This document shows positions 1 to 5,976 of a stretch of 7,630 nt of DNA, piece by piece. The DNA is from an uncultured Collinsella sp. (GTDB taxonomy: Bacteria; Actinomycetota; Coriobacteriia; Coriobacteriales; Coriobacteriaceae). A program made the translations under genes and the position numbers. Each line of letters begins with the position of its first letter. The first letter of the stretch is position 1. The stretch lies in assembly GCA_959019775.1 (NCBI GenBank), contig CAUEPS010000039.1, positions 1 through 7,630 of the forward strand. Direction: 5' to 3'. The notes beneath the pieces were generated by a model. That model was not told the origin of the DNA. It saw only the letters and a program-made list of their open reading frames with translations, and did not search any database.

Positions 1-54
1 AGCCTGCGGCTACCCTCGAGAACCGAGCTCTACACCAACATTCGCGACACTACC
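1..54 (+). repeat. Left copy of a 54-bp perfect terminal inverted repeat
   Basis: Bases 1-54 are the exact reverse complement of 7577-7630; identity stops at base 55 (g here, t expected from the partner). The repeat contains CTCGAG and GAGCTC four bases apart (CTCGAGAACCGAGCTC) and begins with a small dyad, AGCC-TGC-GGCT. No transposase or recombinase gene lies in the window. The copy may continue to the left of the window, so 54 bp is a minimum length. It could be an inversion site, a dispersed intergenic repeat, or a repeat at which the contig was cut. Confidence 0.95.
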
Positions 55-82
55 GCGAGATGGTCGACCGTTAGCGTCGAAA

Positions 83-117
83 ACCACCACAAAGGTGCCT
101 GTCCCCTTTGTGGTGGT
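83..117 (+). repeat. REP-like hairpin, copy 1
   Basis: A 13-bp perfect stem (83-95 with 105-117, ACCACCACAAAGG on the left) closes a 9-base loop, TGCCTGTCC. A close copy in the same orientation lies at 886-922, directly after the next gene, so the gene is bracketed by the pair. There is no T-run after the stem, so it is not an intrinsic terminator. Short GTCCC/GGGAC-containing hairpins of this kind resemble REP elements mobilised by REP-associated tyrosine transposases; no such gene is present here, so that link is inference. Confidence 0.8.
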
Positions 118-136
118 GAGGAGCGCGTGGCTTCTT

Positions 137-165
137 TTGGTAATAGTGTTAGCTGGCGGTATCAT
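137..165 (+). promoter_or_regulatory. Candidate promoter for the first gene
   Basis: TTGGTA (137-142, 4 of 6 to the -35 consensus) and TATCAT (160-165, 5 of 6 to the -10 consensus) are separated by exactly 17 bases. Transcription would begin near 172, downstream of the GTG at 168. This argues that translation starts at the GTG at 192, which also has a GAAGG ribosome binding site (179-183). Prediction by eye only. Confidence 0.5.
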
Positions 166-191
166 TAGTGCAGGTGGCGAAGGTTTGCATT

Positions 192-878
192 GTGGGGTGT
201 TTTGCCGTGAGCCGTTTTGCCCGTATTGGATTGATTGTTTTGGCGCTTGCGATCACCGTGGTTGGCATGGGCGCTGTCGGCATGGCGTTTCTGCCTGCTG
301 CGGTGACGGAGCCGGTGGTCAAGCCTGTGATTCAATCTGTCGAACTTCTGACCGGCGACGACAAGCCTGAGACCATTACCGTTGATTTTGATGAGCAACC
401 GGCTGCGCTTGGCATTAGTAATTATCCACATATTCAGCTTGGGGCCATGCGCTATACCACGGATACAAGCCTGATCGATAGGGCGTCCGAGCTACTCAAG
501 GGCAAAACATTTAAGCGTTGGTACGGATATGCGTCCTATCGGGCAAAAGCGAACGACATGGTTGGCGGATGTCACTCTTCCATCGAGCTGGACACTGCAA
601 ACGGCGCAAAGTTATGTGATGTCTCGTACGATCCGGGTTACGAGGGCAATGAGGGTCCGGGTATTTACATCATGGCCGGCGATGCAGCCTATGTCATGGA
701 GGGCGACCAGGCCGAGCTCAACGATTTTATGGGTCAGTGTATCCAAGATGCCTATGAACAGACCTGCTTGCCCGACCCGCAGACTGCACGCGATAGTGGG
801 TCTGCCCGTATATGGCTCTTCGAGGATGAGATGCCCTGGAGCGGCGAATCGGGAAGCACGGGTTCGGTAAGTAAATAG
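192..878 (+). CDS. Membrane-anchored protein of unknown function
   Basis: I do not recognise this 228-residue protein. A short N-terminus with Arg residues (FAR) is followed by one hydrophobic segment at about residues 12-36 (GLIVLALAITVVGMGAVGMA), so it is probably anchored with the C-terminal 190 residues outside. There is no lipobox and no convincing signal-peptidase cleavage site. The outer part has four cysteines (about 127, 142, 183 and 192) that could form two disulfides, and a Ser/Gly-rich tail (SGESGSTGSVSK). The frame stays open from an in-frame GTG at 168, but that codon has no ribosome binding site. The GTG at 192 has GAAGG 8 bases upstream and fits the candidate promoter, so I chose it. 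The gene stands alone between two copies of one hairpin repeat, and its codon use is less GC-rich than that of clpB. That it is a real gene is fairly sure; its function is unknown. Confidence 0.75.
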   Translation: MGCFAVSRFARIGLIVLALAITVVGMGAVGMAFLPAAVTEPVVKPVIQSVELLTGDDKPETITVDFDEQPAALGISNYPHIQLGAMRYTTDTSLIDRASELLKGKTFKRWYGYASYRAKANDMVGGCHSSIELDTANGAKLCDVSYDPGYEGNEGPGIYIMAGDAAYVMEGDQAELNDFMGQCIQDAYEQTCLPDPQTARDSGSARIWLFEDEMPWSGESGSTGSVSK

Positions 879-885
879 AGACTGC

Positions 886-922
886 AACCACTACAAAGGT
901 ACCCGTCCCCTTTGTAGTAGTT
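886..922 (+). repeat. REP-like hairpin, copy 2
   Basis: The stem 886-899/909-922 has 14 positions with one C-A mismatch (889/919) and a 9-base loop, TACCCGTCC. It is a near copy of the hairpin at 83-117. The differences are transitions, and one pair is compensatory: C88-G112 in copy 1 is T892-A916 here, so pairing is kept. It begins 8 bases after the stop codon of the preceding gene but has no T-run, so any terminator role would be weak. Confidence 0.8.
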
Positions 923-931
923 CTCGGTTTG

Positions 932-985
932 TCTCGATCTGTAACATCTTGGCCGCTAAAAGTGGGCCTGGTGTTACAGATTTAG
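932..985 (+). repeat. ATCTGTAACA hairpin array, unit 1
   Basis: ATCTGTAACA (937-946) is mirrored by TGTTACAGAT (972-981). The outer arms TCTCG and TTTAGA extend the pairing with two mismatches, and inner GGCC/GGCC can pair across a bulge. This is the first of three tandem units whose left arms start at 932, 1017 and 1097. The 879-1329 gap contains no credible gene; it holds these units, the REP-like copy and the clpB leader. Confidence 0.85.
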
Positions 986-1016
986 ATTTTCGATTCGGGT
1001 GTCTTCTTTCTGTTTG

Positions 1017-1071
1017 TCTCAATCTGTAACAGATAGGGCCCTATTTGCCGAGTAGTTGTTACAGATTTAGA
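1017..1071 (+). repeat. ATCTGTAACA hairpin array, unit 2
   Basis: The arms 1017-1031 and 1057-1071 pair over 15 positions with one mismatch. The core is again ATCTGTAACA (1022-1031) with TGTTACAGAT (1057-1066). The 25-base interior differs from those of units 1 and 3, so the arms are conserved while the loops are not. Confidence 0.85.
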
Positions 1072-1096
1072 TAAACGGGCGCCGCTGAGCATTTCA

Positions 1097-1151
1097 TCTC
1101 GATCTGTAACATCTAGGATCAAAAATGGCTGCTAGATGTTACAGATCGAGA
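1097..1151 (+). repeat. ATCTGTAACA hairpin array, unit 3 (perfect arms)
   Basis: The arms 1097-1116 and 1132-1151 are a perfect 20-bp inverted repeat, TCTCGATCTGTAACATCTAG, with a 15-base loop. It is the best-preserved unit and the one closest to clpB (178 bases upstream of its start). There is no following T-run. It could be a mobile REP-type unit or a protein-binding dyad. Confidence 0.9.
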
Positions 1152-1215
1152 CGGTGGTGCGCCTGGGCGGCGGCGGGCTGACATCTCAGTACCCTATCCA
1201 TCAATCACTCAGAAA

Positions 1216-1251
1216 ATCTTATATATAGAGACTTAGATTTGTGTATAAGAT
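1216..1251 (+). promoter_or_regulatory. AT-rich dyad, probable clpB promoter/operator region
   Basis: ATCTTATATA (1216-1225) and TGTATAAGAT (1242-1251) form an inverted repeat with 9 of 10 matches and a 16-base centre. It sits in the only AT-rich stretch upstream of clpB. The right arm contains TATAAG (1244-1249), which could be a -10 box; no good -35 box is seen at the expected distance, so activator help or another sigma factor is possible. I find neither the HspR operator (CTTGAGT-N7-ACTCAAG) nor CIRCE here. The role as an operator is inference. Confidence 0.45.
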
Positions 1252-1290
1252 CGAGCGAAGCTGGCAACAATACTTCTCGAACAACGTGAA

Positions 1291-1308
1291 GCCGCCCCGT
1301 AGGGCGGC
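1291..1308 (+). promoter_or_regulatory. GC-rich leader hairpin upstream of the clpB ribosome binding site
   Basis: GCCGCCC-CGTA-GGGCGGC forms a 7-bp all-GC stem with a 4-base loop. It ends 9 bases before the ribosome binding site AGAGGTG (1318-1324), which is 5 bases from the ATG. No T-run follows, so it is not a terminator. It could stabilise the mRNA or influence translation; the ribosome binding site itself lies outside the stem. Confidence 0.6.
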
Positions 1309-1329
1309 AGCCCCAAGAGAGGTGATTCC

Positions 1330-3957
1330 ATGAGAATCGATAAGCTAGCAATGACGTCGCGCGAGGCGTTGCAGACCGCCATGAGCACGGCTGCCGACGC
1401 GCAGGCCGGTGCGGTGGAGCCGATTCACCTGCTGTCCGCCCTGCTTGGTGCCGGCGAGCGCAATATCTCCGTGATCATCGAGCGCATCGGTGCCGACCCG
1501 GCCCAGCTCGCACGCTCCACACAAGATGCCATCGACCACGCGCCCAAGGTTTCGGGCGAGGGCCAGCAGATGGGCCTGTCCAACGAGCTCGTCCGCGTCA
1601 TCGAAAAGGCCGAAAAGAAGGCCACCAAGATGGGCGACAGCTTTGTGGTGACCGAGCATCTGCTGATGGCACTTGCCGAGGACAAGGGCGAGGCGGGCCG
1701 TGTGCTGCGCGATGCCGGCGTGACCAAGGAGCGCATCGAGCAGGTCTACGAGGAGCTGCGTGGCGATGACCGCGTGACGTCTGCCGAGGACAAGACCCAG
1801 TTTGAGGCACTGGAACAGTACGGACGCAACATCTGCGACCTCGCCCGCGCCGGCAAGCTCGACCCGGTCATCGGCCGTACCGACGAGATTCGTCGTACCA
1901 TCCAGGTCCTGTCCCGTCGCACCAAGAACAACCCCGTGCTCATCGGTGAGCCGGGCGTCGGCAAGACGGCCATCGTCGAGGGCATCGCCCAGCGTATCGT
2001 GGCCGGCGACGTGCCGAGCACGCTGCGCGACCGCGACCTCATCGAGCTCGACATGAGCGCGCTGGTCGCCGGTGCCAAGTACCGTGGTGAGTTCGAGGAC
2101 CGCTTGAAGGCCGTGCTCAAGGAGGTACAGAAGTCCGAGGGCAAGGTCATCCTGTTCATCGATGAGCTCCACACCATCGTGGGCGCGGGTGCCACCGAGG
2201 GCTCCATGGACGCCGGCAACATCCTGAAGCCCGCACTCGCCCGTGGCGACCTGCACGCGATCGGCGCGACCACGCTTGACGAGTACCGCAAGTACATCGA
2301 GAAGGACGCGGCGCTCGCGCGTCGTTTCCAGACCGTTATGGTGAGCGAGCCTACCGTCGAGGACACCATCTCGATCCTGCGTGGCCTCAAGGAGAAGTAC
2401 GAGATCTTCCACGGCGTGCATATCACCGATAGCGCGCTCGTGGCGGCTGCCGACCTCTCCGATCGCTACATCGCCGACCGTTTCCTGCCCGACAAGGCCA
2501 TCGACCTGGTCGATGAGGCCGCAAGCCGCCTGCGCATGGAGCTCGACAGCATGCCGGTCGAGATCGACGCCACCACGCGTCAGCTCACCCAGCTGCAGAT
2601 CGAGGAGCAGGCACTCATGAAGGAGACCGATGACGCCTCCAAGGAGCGTCTGGAGGCCCTGCGCCAGGAGATTGCCGAGGTCCAGGAAAAGCTCAACGTG
2701 CAAAAGGCTGGCTGGCTCAACCAGAAGAACGCCATCGACCACGTGCAAGAGCTCAAGGGACAGCTCGATGAGGCCAAGAGCGAAGAGGAGCGCGCGACGC
2801 GCAACGGCGACCTGGGCCGTGCGTCCGAGCTGCGCTACTCCGTGATTCCGGGTCTGCAGCAGCAGATTCAGGATTCCGAGGCTGCGCTCGAGGCGCAAAA
2901 GCAGCAGGACGGCGAGGGCCTCAACGAACAGGTGACCTCCGACGAGATCGCCGAGGTCGTGAGCGCCTGGACCGGCGTGCCCGTCTCCAAGATGATGCAG
3001 GGCGAGCTCGACAAGTTGAAGGGCCTGGAGGGCGAGCTGCATAAGCGCGTCATCGGTCAGGACGAGGCCGTGTCCGCCGTTGCCGCGGCCGTGCGCCGCA
3101 GCCGTGCGGGTCTCTCCGATCCGGACAAGCCCATCGGCAGCTTCTTCTTCCTGGGCCCCACCGGCGTGGGCAAGACCGAGCTCGCCAAGGCGCTTGCCGA
3201 GTGCCTGTTCGACGACGAGCGCGCACTCGTGCGTATCGACATGTCCGAGTACATGGAGAAGTTCAGCGTCCAGCGTCTGATCGGTGCGCCCCCGGGATAC
3301 GTGGGTTACGACGAGGGCGGCCAGCTCACCGAGGCCGTGCGTCGCCGTCCGTACTCCGTGATCTTGCTCGACGAGATGGAGAAGGCTCATCCGGATGTCT
3401 TCAACGTGCTGCTGCAGGTGCTCGACGACGGCCGTCTGACCGATGGCCAGGGTCGCCAGGTGTCCTTCAAGAACACGATTATCATCATGACGTCTAACGT
3501 TGGCTCCAAGGCCATCGCCGATCTGTCCGGTAAGGACGAGGAGGAGATGCGCCATCAGGTCGACGCCGCCATGGCTCAGACCTTCCGCCCCGAGTTCCTC
3601 AACCGTATCGACGACATCGTGGTGTTCCATCCGCTCGGCATGGCGCAGATCGAGAAGATCGTCGACATCCAGCTTGCCGACGTCCGCGCGCGTCTGGCCA
3701 AGGAGCGCATGACGCTTGCCATCACCCCGGCGGCCAAGCAGATGCTCGCCGTGGGCGGCCTGGACCCGGTCTTTGGCGCCCGTCCGCTCAAGCGTCTGGT
3801 CCAGCGCGAGGTCGTGGACGCCATCGCCGCCGCCATCATCGACGGCACGGTGCGCGAGGGCGATCAGGTGACGGTCGATGTCGATAAGGACGGCGGCTTT
3901 ACCGTCGTGTGCGATAACACGCCGGCGGCCACCTACGAGGTCCCCGATGCCGAGTAG
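1330..3957 (+). CDS. clpB: ATP-dependent protein disaggregase ClpB (Hsp100)
   Basis: ClpB is a cytoplasmic hexameric AAA+ chaperone that, with DnaK/DnaJ/GrpE, threads aggregated proteins through its pore and lets them refold. The 875-residue protein is slightly longer than E. coli ClpB (857). In order it has a Clp N-domain (about 1-150); nucleotide domain 1 with pore loop KYRG (Y251), Walker A GEPGVGKT (206-213), Walker B FIDE (D278, E279) and arginine fingers RR at 331-332; a coiled-coil middle domain (about 405-535), which marks it as ClpB rather than ClpA; nucleotide domain 2 with Walker A GPTGVGKT (609-616), pore loop GYVGYDEGG (656-664), Walker B LLDE (D681, E682), arginine finger R759 and sensor 2 GARPLKR (816-822). 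All key residues are intact. There is no IGF/IGL ClpP-docking loop, as expected. The start is supported by AGAGGTG 5 bases upstream and by the typical ClpB opening. The gene is monocistronic, ending in a strong terminator, with strongly biased GC-rich codons. Confidence 0.98.
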   Translation: MRIDKLAMTSREALQTAMSTAADAQAGAVEPIHLLSALLGAGERNISVIIERIGADPAQLARSTQDAIDHAPKVSGEGQQMGLSNELVRVIEKAEKKATKMGDSFVVTEHLLMALAEDKGEAGRVLRDAGVTKERIEQVYEELRGDDRVTSAEDKTQFEALEQYGRNICDLARAGKLDPVIGRTDEIRRTIQVLSRRTKNNPVLIGEPGVGKTAIVEGIAQRIVAGDVPSTLRDRDLIELDMSALVAGAKYRGEFEDRLKAVLKEVQKSEGKVILFIDELHTIVGAGATEGSMDAGNILKPALARGDLHAIGATTLDEYRKYIEKDAALARRFQTVMVSEPTVEDTISILRGLKEKYEIFHGVHITDSALVAAADLSDRYIADRFLPDKAIDLVDEAASRLRMELDSMPVEIDATTRQLTQLQIEEQALMKETDDASKERLEALRQEIAEVQEKLNVQKAGWLNQKNAIDHVQELKGQLDEAKSEEERATRNGDLGRASELRYSVIPGLQQQIQDSEAALEAQKQQDGEGLNEQVTSDEIAEVVSAWTGVPVSKMMQGELDKLKGLEGELHKRVIGQDEAVSAVAAAVRRSRAGLSDPDKPIGSFFFLGPTGVGKTELAKALAECLFDDERALVRIDMSEYMEKFSVQRLIGAPPGYVGYDEGGQLTEAVRRRPYSVILLDEMEKAHPDVFNVLLQVLDDGRLTDGQGRQVSFKNTIIIMTSNVGSKAIADLSGKDEEEMRHQVDAAMAQTFRPEFLNRIDDIVVFHPLGMAQIEKIVDIQLADVRARLAKERMTLAITPAAKQMLAVGGLDPVFGARPLKRLVQREVVDAIAAAIIDGTVREGDQVTVDVDKDGGFTVVCDNTPAATYEVPDAE

Positions 3958-4002
3958 ATTTTTGGGACATGCCTTAAAATCTGCCAGCCGTTTCTAAACG
4001 CC

Positions 4003-4039
4003 AAGGGCGGCGGATCCAATTGGGTCCGCCGCCCTTTTT
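4003..4039 (+). terminator. Intrinsic terminator of clpB
   Basis: A 13-bp GC-rich stem (4005-4017 with 4022-4034, including one G-T wobble) with an AATT loop is followed directly by five T (4035-4039), and two A at 4003-4004 precede it. It lies 48 bases after the clpB stop and should separate clpB from the next small gene. Confidence 0.93.
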
Positions 4040-4091
4040 CGTGCGACAATCGATGATGTCGAGCACGATTGCATGGCAAGGAGATATGCAG

Positions 4092-4286
4092 ATGATAGAC
4101 AAGAACAAGACGAACACGTCGGCGACCGATGCTGCACCCGCCGCACCCAAGCCTGCACCTAAGCCGGCGCCCAAGCCGCGCGATCCCTACATTCGCGCCG
4201 AGAACGAGGACGATGACGGCTACGATCCCTACAGCGATCGCCGCCCCGAGCGTGAGCCGATGTTCGAAGCCGATCCGTGGCGCTGA
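4092..4286 (+). CDS. Small acidic Pro/Ala/Lys-repeat protein, unknown function
   Basis: This is a 64-residue protein with no recognised domain. Its first half has a low-complexity run of (A)PKP units (APKPAPKPAPKP, about residues 17-28); its second half is highly acidic and Tyr/Arg-rich (AENEDDDGYDPYSDRRPERE) and ends in DPWR. It is predicted to be disordered and soluble, with no signal peptide. I chose the ATG at 4092 because AAGGAG (4078-4083) lies 8 bases upstream; the in-frame ATG at 4086 is only 2 bases from that site, and the open frame further upstream runs into the clpB terminator. The gene follows clpB but lies beyond its terminator, so it is probably transcribed separately; no clear promoter was seen in 4040-4080. 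The strong ribosome binding site is the best evidence that it is real. Confidence 0.65.
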   Translation: MIDKNKTNTSATDAAPAAPKPAPKPAPKPRDPYIRAENEDDDGYDPYSDRRPEREPMFEADPWR

Positions 4287-4310
4287 GTGCCACCCAAAAG
4301 GCCACCAATA

Positions 4311-4377
4311 AGTTGCGGTGAAATAGGGACTGTTTTGCAGTTTGACCAGCAAAAACAGTCCCTATTTCACCGCAACT
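4311..4377 (+). repeat. Long REP-like hairpin with 26-bp perfect arms
   Basis: The arms 4311-4336 and 4352-4377 are perfect reverse complements over 26 bases (the outer end is AGTTGCGGTGAAATAGGGAC), with a 15-base loop. It contains AGGGACTG/CAGTCCCT, reminiscent of the GTCCC core of the hairpins at 83-117 and 886-922, but the sequence is otherwise different. It lies 24 bases after the stop of the small gene. T5 at 4388-4392 is too far away for a classical terminator, though the stem could still protect mRNA 3' ends. Confidence 0.9.
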
Positions 4378-4510
4378 GCGTTAGGGATTTTTCTGCAGGG
4401 GAGGGTAGTCAAAAAAGCCCCGTCCCAAATTGACTGCTCGGGGAGTCGCATTCGAGCTCGGTTGTCCTCTTAGCCACTCGATATCCTTCGGAGCAATAAC
4501 GGTGATAAAA
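4378..4510. other. Non-coding stretch with no clear function
   Basis: No gene is visible. A weak dyad CCCCG (4418-4422)/CGGGG (4439-4443) with a 16-base loop is followed on the minus strand by six T (complement of 4411-4416); this is too short and too open to call a terminator, and no minus-strand gene needs one here. Confidence 0.4.
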
Positions 4511-4603
4511 CTTGCTTAAGTGCTAATCAAACTACACACAATCTTGCTCTCTAGCTAATCAAGAATCAGTATAATTTTGATTAGCTAGAGAGCAAGATTG
4601 GAG
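4511..4603 (+). promoter_or_regulatory. Palindromic promoter/operator of the ATPase gene
   Basis: A perfect 24-bp inverted repeat (4539-4562 with 4577-4600) has a 14-base centre that contains TATAAT (4570-4575), a perfect -10 box. A -35 box is poor: TTGCTC (4544-4549) is 20 bases away. The half-site reads CTTGCT-N5-GCTAATCAA, and a third copy lies upstream at 4511-4530 in direct orientation, 32 bases before the second. Transcription would start near 4582, inside the right arm, so the full hairpin would not be in the mRNA. This favours a DNA operator over an RNA structure. The ribosome binding site TTGGAGA (4598-4604) overlaps the right edge of the palindrome. Confidence 0.8.
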
Positions 4604-4607
4604 AATC

Positions 4608-5960
4608 ATGGCATTCAGCGACTTGATCGCCCAGAAAATAAAGGACTTTGAACAGCAGGGGGTTCCGCAGGTCTTTGAGCGAGACCTTGATCTGGAAAAC
4701 CCACAGGAGCCAAAGCGTGACAACATCGTAAATGTGGTTGTGGGGGCCCGCCGTTGTGGAAAGACGTATCGCCTGTATCAGGAGATGTGGCGGCTTCAGA
4801 GCCGGGGCGTCGAGCTTGACCGGATGCTTTACTTCAATTTTGAGGATGAGCGCTTGCGCCCGTATGAGCCATCGCTGCTGGCGGACGTGCTCGACACGTT
4901 CTATGCGCTGTATCCTGTTGCTCGAACCGAGGGCGCTTACATTTTCTTTGACGAGATCCAGGAAATTCCCGAATGGGGTGCGTTTCTGCGGCGTGTAGTC
5001 GATACGGAGAAAGCGACCGTCTATGTGACGGGATCTTCTTCCAAGATGCTGTCCTCAGAGCTTAAGAGCGAGTTCAGGGGTCGTTCTCTTATACGAGAGC
5101 TTTTTCCGCTGAGTTTTTCGGAATACGTTCGATATAAGACGGGGAGCGTTTTCGAGCCAGATGCGACCTTTTCCCCAAGCGATGCAGCGCTGCTTCGACA
5201 TCATCTGATCGGATATCTTGAACGAGGGGGATTCATCGCGACGCTTGAGCAGACGCCCGCAGACGCGATTCAGCTGCTACAGGAATATGCTTCGCGAACG
5301 GTCGCTATGGACGTCGTTGAGCGTTACGACGTCAAGAACCCTCGCCTGGCATCGCTGTTCCTAACGCGGTGTATGGCATCTTCGGGACGAGAGCTGTCGG
5401 TGAACAAAGTGTACAACGAGTTCAAGAGCAGGCAGATACCCGTCAGTCGTAATTCGCTCAGCGACTTACTTGAGTATTATGAGAATGCCTACCTGCTGTT
5501 CTCCGTGCCGGAGTTCACGCGTTCACTGGCAAATAACATGCGGTCTGCGTCTAAGGTCTACGCTGTCGATCCTGCGATGTTTGGAGCATTCTCTCCCGCA
5601 TCGGCATTGGACCAGGGTCAGAGGCTCGAGACCGCAGTGTTCAACGCGCTAAGAAGAAGGACTCCCGCGGTGAGGGTCGGATCGGTCTGCCGCCTGCTGA
5701 TCAAAGAGAAGAGCAAAAGCCATGAGGTGGACTTTGTGGCTGGGGACGCACTTCTCATGCGGGCTTATAGCCTGATTCAGGTGAGTGTGGATATGGCAAG
5801 TGAGAAAACGCGCGAGCGCGAAATTGCCGCGCTTGATGCCTCGATGGCCCAGTTCGATCTTGGCGAGTCGGCAATCGTTACCATGGATGAGCAGGCCGAT
5901 ATTCCATGCGAGCACGGTGCGGTACACGTTGTGCCCGCATGGAAGTGGCTCCTTGCCTAA
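4608..5960 (+). CDS. AAA_14 P-loop ATPase with DUF4143 C-terminal domain
   Basis: This 450-residue protein belongs to the widespread but poorly understood AAA_14/DUF4143 ATPase family. It shows Walker A GARRCGKT (46-53), Walker B YIFFDE (D115, E116), a sensor-1-like TGSSS (141-145), and the family signature RGRS...ELFPLSFSEY (157-173). Residues of about 240-310 look like a winged helix. The C-terminal part (about 318-450) has KVYAVDPAMF, E341, HEVDFV (D375) and LIQVS (389-393), a restriction-endonuclease-like fold in which the usual catalytic Lys of ExK is Ser393 after Q391; many relatives also have IQV[SC], so nuclease activity is doubtful. No signal peptide or membrane segment is present, so it is cytoplasmic. 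The length is normal for the family and the frame is intact. It has its own palindromic promoter and terminator and less biased, more AT-rich codons than clpB, which suggests an accessory, perhaps transferred, gene. The biological role is unknown. Confidence 0.93.
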   Translation: MAFSDLIAQKIKDFEQQGVPQVFERDLDLENPQEPKRDNIVNVVVGARRCGKTYRLYQEMWRLQSRGVELDRMLYFNFEDERLRPYEPSLLADVLDTFYALYPVARTEGAYIFFDEIQEIPEWGAFLRRVVDTEKATVYVTGSSSKMLSSELKSEFRGRSLIRELFPLSFSEYVRYKTGSVFEPDATFSPSDAALLRHHLIGYLERGGFIATLEQTPADAIQLLQEYASRTVAMDVVERYDVKNPRLASLFLTRCMASSGRELSVNKVYNEFKSRQIPVSRNSLSDLLEYYENAYLLFSVPEFTRSLANNMRSASKVYAVDPAMFGAFSPASALDQGQRLETAVFNALRRRTPAVRVGSVCRLLIKEKSKSHEVDFVAGDALLMRAYSLIQVSVDMASEKTREREIAALDASMAQFDLGESAIVTMDEQADIPCEHGAVHVVPAWKWLLA

Positions 5961-5976
5961 TCATCTACGGATCTGT

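Noticed and set aside
1..165. Open reading through the left inverted repeat in frame 1 (contains LYTNIRDTT and PLCGG)
   Set aside because: It has no start within the window, runs through the hairpin at 83-117, stops at 166-168, and lacks support. The same repeat at the other end sits upstream of a gene in a different context. A truncated coding end cannot be fully excluded.
1345..3630. 761-codon open frame on the minus strand inside clpB
   Set aside because: It lies fully antisense to an intact, unmistakable clpB. Long antisense frames are usual opposite GC-rich, codon-biased genes, and its translation is low-complexity (His/Leu/Val/Gly-rich) with no motifs.
4411..4443. Possible minus-strand terminator (CCCCG/CGGGG followed by six T)
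   Set aside because: It has only 5 bp of stem with a 16-base loop, and no minus-strand gene ends here.
4401..4465. GAGGGTAG (4401-4408) and GAGCTCGGTT (near 4455) match short pieces of the terminal inverted repeat
   Set aside because: The matches are 8-10 bases, in a different order and spacing, so they are compatible with chance and do not show a third copy.
4519..4528. AGTGCTAATC resembling one arm of a CIRCE heat-shock operator
   Set aside because: The partner arm TTAGCACTC is absent at the required spacing. The bases are better explained as part of the repeated half-site CTTGCT-N5-GCTAATCAA.
4539..4600. Small invertible promoter between the 24-bp repeats
   Set aside because: The 14-base spacer is too short for a classical invertible promoter, and the extra upstream half-site in direct orientation fits an operator better.
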